A DNA stretch of 64,000 bases from JAYZBC01 sp036339375 (GTDB lineage Bacteria > Pseudomonadota > Alphaproteobacteria > MPNO01 > UBA2964), in assembly GCA_036339375.1 (NCBI GenBank), contig JAYZBC010000034.1, forward strand, positions 1-64,000, written 5' to 3'. Within the stretch, counting starts at the first letter, position 1; each line of letters opens with the position of its first letter. The notes beneath the pieces were generated by a model that was given only the letters and a program-made list of their open reading frames with translations, was not told the origin of the DNA and did no database searches. This document shows, piece after piece, positions 58,795 through 64,000 of this stretch. Position numbers and translations under genes: made by a program.

Positions 58795-61392
58795 CTAAAG
58801 TTTGCGAGCAACCACTTCTACATCAAAACATTCTATAGTGTCACCAAGTTTGAGATCTTGGTAATTTGCAAATGACATACCACATTCCATACCATCGCGA
58901 ACTTCGCGAACTTCGTCTTTAAAGCGTTTTAGCGTGGAAAGACTACCTTCATGAATTACAACGGATTCTCGTAATAATCTTACAGATGAGCCCCTTTTGA
59001 CCATTCCCTCTGTTACCCTACAACCAGCAACTTTTCCTTGTTTACTTATATTAAAAATTTCCAAAATTTCGGCATTCCCCAGAAAAGTCTCTCGTGCCTC
59101 TGGGGTAAGCATACCGCTCAACATATCGCGAACGTCATCAATCAAATTGTAAATAATCGAATAATACTGAATATTTACCATTTCTCGGTTTGACATTTCT
59201 TTTGCTTGAGCGTTTGCCCGAACATTAAACCCTACGACAAATCCTGCAGACGCTTTCGCCAAACTAATATCAGATTCATTGATTCCACCTACACCGGAAT
59301 GTAGAATTTGGACACCTACCTCATCAGTGCTAATTTTTTTGAGACTCGCACTTATTGCCTCAACCGAACCATGTGTATCTGCCTTGATTACTAAAGGTAG
59401 CTCCTGTAATTCCCCGGATTCAATTTCGGAGAACATTTGATCGATTGTTCCTCGGGGTATTGCGGCAGACCTTTGAACCCTGGAACGCCGTGTCCGGAAC
59501 TCTGTGATTTCACGGGCCCGCGCTTCACTTTCCACAACAGCAAAATCATCTCCTGAAATTGGAGTGCCACTAAGCCCCATTACTTCTACTGGATCACCTG
59601 GCCCCGCCTTTTCTATATTTTGTTCAAGACAATTTAACATCATTCGAACCCGACCCCATTCCCCTCCAGCAACTAAAATATCTCCAAGATTTAAGGTGCC
59701 GCGTTGAATTAGAAGGGTGCCCACTGCTCCACGACCCGTTTCCAAGTTGGCCTCTATAATTATACCTTCTGCACTTCTTTTAGGGTTGGCTTTAAGTTCA
59801 AGAATTTCTGCCTGAAGGAGAATAGCCTCTTTTAGCTTTTCCAAATTTTGCTTTTCAGTAGCTGAGACTTCTACTGCAAGAATTTCGCCACCTAGCTGTT
59901 CCACAACAATTTCATGTTGCAAAAGCTCATTGTGAATACGTTTAGGATCCGCATTGGGGCGATCCATCTTATTGATAGCAATAATAATAGGTACTTCTGC
60001 AGCTTTTGCGTGATCGATAGCCTCAATGGTTTGAGGCATCACCCCGTCATCTGCTGCAACAACCAAAACCACAATATCGGTAATATTCGCACCTCGGGAA
60101 CGCATTTGCGTGAAGGCTTCGTGCCCCGGTGTGTCTATAAACGTGATTTTATCTTCAGAGGAAAGTTTCACCTGATAAGCGCCAATATGTTGCGTTATAC
60201 CCCCAGCCTCTCCACCAACAACGTCAGTAGAACGGAGGGCATCAAGAAGGGAGGTCTTTCCATGATCTACATGTCCCATAACTGTCACAATTGGGGGCCG
60301 GGGAAGTAAATCCTCTTCGGCATCGTCTTTACCCTTGAATCCAATTTCCACGTCAGCGTCGCTGACTCGTCGTATGTTGTGACCATATTCAGACACAATG
60401 ATTTCAGCCGTATCAGCATCAATTGTTTGCTGTAAAGTAACCATTACTCCCAGTTTCATAAGGCTGCGGATCACTTCCACACCACGTTCTGCCATGCGAT
60501 TAGCAAGCTCTTGAACGGTGATTACCTCGGGAACCACAACATCACGAACTATTTTGATGGCTTCTTGTGGTTGTGTTTGCTGGCTCCGTTTTTCTCTTTC
60601 CCTAGCACGACGCACTGAAGCTAGACTACGAACCCTTTCTTCCTCATTTAAAGCCTGATTTATGGTCAACTTTCCTGTTCGGCGACGCGCTTCACCGCGG
60701 CGAGGGGTAGGCCGTTTTTCTTGTTTTATCCGTTTTGGTCGGTTTTCTGTTTCTTCGTTTTCCTCTTCTGATTCCTGGAGGATTTCTGGCTTTTTTTGCT
60801 TTGCCAAACGGTCTTGCAAACTAGCTGCCTGTTCAGCAGCCTTCTCAGCTACAACTGCTTCCTCCTTGCGTCTTTGTTTTTCCCCTTCTCTTCGATCATC
60901 TTCTTTTTTCTGGCGCTTTTGTCTTTCTTCTTCTTCTTTATGTCTAGCACTTTCCTCTGCTTTAGTAGCTTCCCGACGTGCCTCTGCGCCTTCTTGTGTT
61001 TGTTTAATAATTTCGTCCGCACCTGCTTCTTCTGCAAGTGCAGACTCAAGCGCCCTGGCACGCGCGGCCGCCTCATGTTCCGTGAGACTTCGAAGTGTTG
61101 CGGTTTTATTGGAAGGGGATTTTGTTTTGCTTATGGGCTTCGGTTTTGTTGAAACTTTTTCGCTAGTTGATTTTTCCTCCACCAGATCAATTTTTTTTAA
61201 TTTCACCTCCTCCATGATGCCGCTAGCACCCTTTGCAAAGGTTCGCTTTTTTTTAACCTCAACCGCTACAGATTTAGTTCTACCATGCGAAAAACTTTGT
61301 CTCACCTGACCCGCACCTATAGTCTTCTTTAATTCCAGACGACCAGGACGTGCTTTTAATACACTTTTCTTATTTTTAGTTTCATCGATCAT
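58795..61392 (-). CDS. infB: Translation initiation factor IF-2
   Basis: An 865-residue IF-2. The N-terminal third is Lys/Glu/Arg-rich coiled-coil (about residues 30-230), as usual. The IF2 N-like region (EVITVQELANRMAERGVEVIRSLMKLGVMVTLQQTID) leads into the GTPase domain: GHVDHGKTSLLDAL (G1), DTPGHEAFTQMRSRGA (G3) and INKMD (G4). C-terminal beta-barrel and IF2C segments end at ECFDVEVVARKL. ATG 61392 is chosen; a longer frame exists. It places fMet-tRNA on the 30S subunit. It is in the conserved nusA-ylxR-infB-rbfA operon. Confidence 0.97.
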   Translation of the reverse strand: MIDETKNKKSVLKARPGRLELKKTIGAGQVRQSFSHGRTKSVAVEVKKKRTFAKGASGIMEEVKLKKIDLVEEKSTSEKVSTKPKPISKTKSPSNKTATLRSLTEHEAAARARALESALAEEAGADEIIKQTQEGAEARREATKAEESARHKEEEERQKRQKKEDDRREGEKQRRKEEAVVAEKAAEQAASLQDRLAKQKKPEILQESEEENEETENRPKRIKQEKRPTPRRGEARRRTGKLTINQALNEEERVRSLASVRRAREREKRSQQTQPQEAIKIVRDVVVPEVITVQELANRMAERGVEVIRSLMKLGVMVTLQQTIDADTAEIIVSEYGHNIRRVSDADVEIGFKGKDDAEEDLLPRPPIVTVMGHVDHGKTSLLDALRSTDVVGGEAGGITQHIGAYQVKLSSEDKITFIDTPGHEAFTQMRSRGANITDIVVLVVAADDGVMPQTIEAIDHAKAAEVPIIIAINKMDRPNADPKRIHNELLQHEIVVEQLGGEILAVEVSATEKQNLEKLKEAILLQAEILELKANPKRSAEGIIIEANLETGRGAVGTLLIQRGTLNLGDILVAGGEWGRVRMMLNCLEQNIEKAGPGDPVEVMGLSGTPISGDDFAVVESEARAREITEFRTRRSRVQRSAAIPRGTIDQMFSEIESGELQELPLVIKADTHGSVEAISASLKKISTDEVGVQILHSGVGGINESDISLAKASAGFVVGFNVRANAQAKEMSNREMVNIQYYSIIYNLIDDVRDMLSGMLTPEARETFLGNAEILEIFNISKQGKVAGCRVTEGMVKRGSSVRLLRESVVIHEGSLSTLKRFKDEVREVRDGMECGMSFANYQDLKLGDTIECFDVEVVARKL

Positions 61393-61405
61393 TTTAAAAA
61401 AGCCT

Positions 61406-62035
61406 TCATACTTTTTCTGAAATACGAAATCCCGCGAGCCGTGTAGATTCAACTAATAAACGCATCCCCAATTGTTTTTTGACTACAGCTACATAAACTG
61501 TTCTCTTCCTATTAAAAATTCTACCCAATTCCATACTGGAAAATACATCTACAACTTGCGCAGCGCCAGCCAATTTAATCATCCTTTGTCGGCTTTCAAT
61601 TGTGCAATCATAAGCACAAAAAACTACACACGCCCCATGTCTACTCAGGAAAGTCTTCATTTTTTCAAATCCAGCGACTGCTTCACCCGCACGACGTGCT
61701 AATCCAATTAAATTTAAACATTGCTGGACTAATAATTCTTCGACAACCTCTATTAAATTTTTATCTACTTCTACATTGGCCTGCATATTTTTCTCAAATA
61801 ACTGTTTATTACAAGCCCTTTCAACTATATCTCGCGATGCCTTCAACCACAATCCACGGCCAGGTAAGCAATGTTCTATATCTGGCACTATTTTGTTATC
61901 AGGGGAAACTACAAAACGAACCAATTTTTCCACAGGTTGTTTTTCCTGGCTAACGAAACAGCGGCGCTGCCGGGAACAGTCTTTTTTTACGGGAAGACTT
62001 AATAAATCACACCCTATTGTTTGGATCGGGGACAT
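61406..62035 (-). CDS. YlxR-type RNA-binding protein (DUF448 plus L7Ae-like)
   Basis: A 209-residue protein with two parts: an N-terminal YlxR domain (CSRQRRCFVSQEKQPVEKLVRFVVSPDNKIVPDIEHCLPGRGLWL, about 20-64) and a C-terminal ribosomal L7Ae-like domain (QQCLNLIGLARRAGEAVAGFEKMKTFL). The fusion is usual in alphaproteobacteria. It probably binds RNA near nusA/infB. Its start at 62035 follows nusA closely, and infB follows by 13 bases. Confidence 0.88.
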   Translation of the reverse strand: MSPIQTIGCDLLSLPVKKDCSRQRRCFVSQEKQPVEKLVRFVVSPDNKIVPDIEHCLPGRGLWLKASRDIVERACNKQLFEKNMQANVEVDKNLIEVVEELLVQQCLNLIGLARRAGEAVAGFEKMKTFLSRHGACVVFCAYDCTIESRQRMIKLAGAAQVVDVFSSMELGRIFNRKRTVYVAVVKKQLGMRLLVESTRLAGFRISEKV

Positions 62036-62064
62036 CTTTTTAAAATTCTTCCGAAAAACAACAA

Positions 62065-63678
62065 TCAATGATTATCAGTAGTATCCTCTTCTTGGCCTTC
62101 TTGTTGTATCAATTCTTCTGATTCGGCCTCTTCTGGAGTTGTTTCACCATCAAACCAATGTGCCCTGGCTGACATTATTATATTGTTTGCTTCTCCCTCT
62201 GAAAGTTCAAATTGGCGAAGCAAACCATCTGTAGGGGCACTTAATTCATCCCCAGCAAGGTCTGCTAAGTCTTCTCGGTTTTTGATTCCAGCCTCCCCCA
62301 GCGTCACAAGCATGGAGCTAGTTAATCCTTCAACTTCAAGTAAATCATCAGACATGCCAAGCTCAAGACGTCGAGCGGAGTTTTTCTTTTCTTTTTCAGA
62401 CAAATAAGCTTCTGCGCGGGTTCGTAACTCTTCCGAAATTTCCTGATCAAACCCCTCAATTGCTAGCAAATCTTCAACCGGGATAAAGGCTACCTCCTCC
62501 ACTGAGGAAAAGCCTTCAGTGACCAACAAATGGGCGAGTACATCATCCACTTCAAGTGCATCGATAAACATCTGAGACCGTTGGCGAAACTCTTCCTGTC
62601 GTCGGTCAGATTCTTCCTCCTCCGTTAGAATTACTATATCCCAACTTGTCAATTGTGAAGCAAGTCGCACATTTTGCCCACGTCGCCCTATCGCGAGACT
62701 AAGTTGATCATCGGCCACGACAACTTCAATCCGATTTGCTTCTTCATCAATCACGACCTTGGCCACTTCGGCAGGAGCCAAAGCATTAACAATAAAGGTC
62801 GCTGGATCAGAGGACCATTGGATTATATCTATCTTTTCACCCTGCAGTTCACCTACTACGGCCTGCACACGGCTTCCCCTCATTCCTACGCAAGCACCTA
62901 CGGGATCTATACTAGTGTCGCTGGACAAAACAGCAATTTTAGCTCGACTACCCGGATCACGGGCCACCGCTCTTATTTCAATAATGCTGTCATAAATTTC
63001 CGGTACTTCTTGGGTAAAAAGCCCGGCCATAAATTGTGGATGCGTCCGTGACATAAAAATTTGAGGGCCACGCATTTCTTCACGAACGTCATAAATATAT
63101 GCTCGAACACGGTCTCCTGGCCGAAAAGTTTCCCGCGGAATAATTTCATCGCGCCTTAAAACTGCCTCACTCCGTCCAAGATCGACCGTAACATTTCCAA
63201 AATCGGCACGTTTTACTATGCCATTGACTATTTCCCCTACACGGTCTTTGTATTCGTTGTATTGTCGAGACCTTTCAGCCTCACGAACTCGCTGCACAAT
63301 TACTTGTTTTGCGGTTTGAGCAGCAATTCTCCCAAAGTCAATTGAAGGCAGGGGTTCTGACAAAAATTCACCAACCCCAATTTCTGGTTTAATCCGTCGT
63401 GCCTTTTCCAAAGAAATTTGCATTGCTTCATTAATAACTGAATCAGTAACTTCTAGATAACGGAAAAGCTGTATTTCTCCGGTCTTGCGATTGATTAAGG
63501 CACGGACGTCGTTTTCCTGACCGTAGCGAGATCGTGCTGCTTTTTGAATTGCTTGTTCCATTGCATCAATTACTTGTTCCGCTTCTATTCCCTTATCCCG
63601 GGCAACGGCTTCCGCAACCTGCAACAATTCGACCCTATCATAGCCGGAGCCAATAATTACATCGTTTTCCAAATCCAT
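62065..63678 (-). CDS. nusA: Transcription termination/antitermination protein NusA
   Basis: A 537-residue NusA. The N-terminal domain is at residues 1-130, the S1 domain near GEIVNGIVKRADFGNVTVDLGRSEAVLRRDEIIP, and the two KH domains around VGACVGMRGSRVQAVVGELQGEKIDIIQW and AIGRRGQNVRLASQLTSWDI. Two acidic C-terminal repeats follow, and the tail is acidic (EEAESEELIQQEGQEE). It modulates RNA polymerase pausing. It is one base downstream of rimP. Confidence 0.96.
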   Translation of the reverse strand: MDLENDVIIGSGYDRVELLQVAEAVARDKGIEAEQVIDAMEQAIQKAARSRYGQENDVRALINRKTGEIQLFRYLEVTDSVINEAMQISLEKARRIKPEIGVGEFLSEPLPSIDFGRIAAQTAKQVIVQRVREAERSRQYNEYKDRVGEIVNGIVKRADFGNVTVDLGRSEAVLRRDEIIPRETFRPGDRVRAYIYDVREEMRGPQIFMSRTHPQFMAGLFTQEVPEIYDSIIEIRAVARDPGSRAKIAVLSSDTSIDPVGACVGMRGSRVQAVVGELQGEKIDIIQWSSDPATFIVNALAPAEVAKVVIDEEANRIEVVVADDQLSLAIGRRGQNVRLASQLTSWDIVILTEEEESDRRQEEFRQRSQMFIDALEVDDVLAHLLVTEGFSSVEEVAFIPVEDLLAIEGFDQEISEELRTRAEAYLSEKEKKNSARRLELGMSDDLLEVEGLTSSMLVTLGEAGIKNREDLADLAGDELSAPTDGLLRQFELSEGEANNIIMSARAHWFDGETTPEEAESEELIQQEGQEEDTTDNH

Positions 63679-63679
63679 T

Positions 63680-64000
63680 TCACTGCTCCATTTGAGCGGT
63701 TAGCGCTGCCTCATAACCGGCCGCTTTAATTAATTCTTCAGTTGGTACAAGAGAGGCATTTCGAACGTTTTCTAAAGCTATAACTATTGATTGACTCCCA
63801 CACTGGAGCCAAACCCTGTGTTTCTCTACACGCAAAATTCGACCATGAAAAGTTTTGGATCCATTTAAAGGAAGCAAAGTTTCTACCTTCACTTCAAAAC
63901 CAGAAAACCTCTGATAGTCAGAAATTCGCACAAGGGGTCTGTCAATTCCAGGGGAGCTGACCTCAAGCATATAACTTCTCTTAAGTGGTTCTTCTATCTC
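63680..64000 (-). CDS. rimP: Ribosome maturation factor RimP (5'-truncated by window)
   Basis: The C-terminal about 106 codons of RimP; the frame stays open to the window edge, so the start lies beyond 64000. YMLEVSSPGIDRPLVRISDYQRFSGFEVKVET is the conserved middle of the family and the C-terminal Sm-like domain follows. It helps 30S maturation. Its stop is one base before the nusA ATG. Confidence 0.92.
   Translation of the reverse strand, partial: EIEEPLKRSYMLEVSSPGIDRPLVRISDYQRFSGFEVKVETLLPLNGSKTFHGRILRVEKHRVWLQCGSQSIVIALENVRNASLVPTEELIKAAGYEAALTAQMEQ

Noticed and set aside
60662..61309. A 215-codon plus-strand frame opposite infB
   Set aside because: It is Ser/Phe-rich low-complexity sequence that mirrors the Lys/Glu-rich coiled-coil of IF-2 on the minus strand.

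Overview
The window looks like a chromosomal segment of an AT-rich alphaproteobacterium, most likely a marine or Rhodospirillales/SAR116-like lineage. Class-level evidence is good: the block rpsT-dnaA-dnaN-recF-gyrB with echA, mutM, ubiE, ubiB and coaBC beside it, a fabI-fabB-fabA operon, a RegB/RegA (ActS/ActR) redox pair, an MmcB-type DNA repair protein and the long two-lobed dCTP deaminase-like protein. Order or genus cannot be fixed from the sequence alone. No rRNA or tRNA gene, IS element, transposase, integrase or CRISPR array was seen.

Region 1 (1-3.3 kb) is visibly richer in G+C than the rest and holds the most unusual content. A SAM-II-type riboswitch with an intrinsic terminator (78-164) is followed by four related H-type pseudoknots (188-250, 856-917, 1161-1220, 1728-1790). 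Each ends in the Shine-Dalgarno region of a small gene of unknown function. The pseudoknot stems P1 and P2 are kept by compensatory changes. Between the cassettes lie GC-rich hairpins. Two of the small proteins (from 926 and 1503) are paralogues. The array looks like a SAM-responsive small-gene island, perhaps phage-derived, and I recognise no described system in it. It ends near a signal-less substrate-binding protein (2307-3182) and a tiny minus-strand transcription unit (3407-3627) with a full-length Shine-Dalgarno and a 26-residue ORF.

Region 2 (3.7-11.6 kb) is accessory metabolism: a second signal-less NMT1-like binding protein, then a minus-strand series of glutathione transferase, enoyl-CoA hydratase, flavoprotein dehydrogenase, VOC protein and amidase, then GlcG-like, YrdC-like and MmcB-like genes on the plus strand. 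Region 3 (11.7-24.3 kb) is a cell-surface polysaccharide locus: hldE and gmhA for heptose, a dCTP deaminase-like gene, a heparinase II/III-type lyase, a two-domain oxidoreductase, two divergent asparagine-synthase homologues and a GT4 glycosyltransferase. Region 4 (24.4-32.7 kb) carries RegA/RegB, an ABC exporter, a SCO/SenC copper protein, a YcgN-like cysteine-cluster protein, a DMT permease, a class A PBP and a GNAT acetyltransferase.

Region 5 (32.7-47.4 kb) is the replication-initiation neighbourhood (gyrB, recF, dnaN, dnaA, rpsT on the minus strand) with echA and mutM, and divergent ubiE-ubiB, coaBC, a MoeB/ThiF E1-like enzyme and a DsrE-like protein. Region 6 (47.5-54.4 kb) has a 2-hydroxyacid dehydrogenase, an SH3 protein, a DUF3501/Fe-S/rubrerythrin stress module and the unsaturated fatty-acid operon fabA-fabB-fabI. 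Region 7 (54.8-64 kb) is the classical rimP-nusA-ylxR-infB-rbfA-truB-rpsO-pnp translation and RNA-decay cluster, with rimP cut by the window edge.
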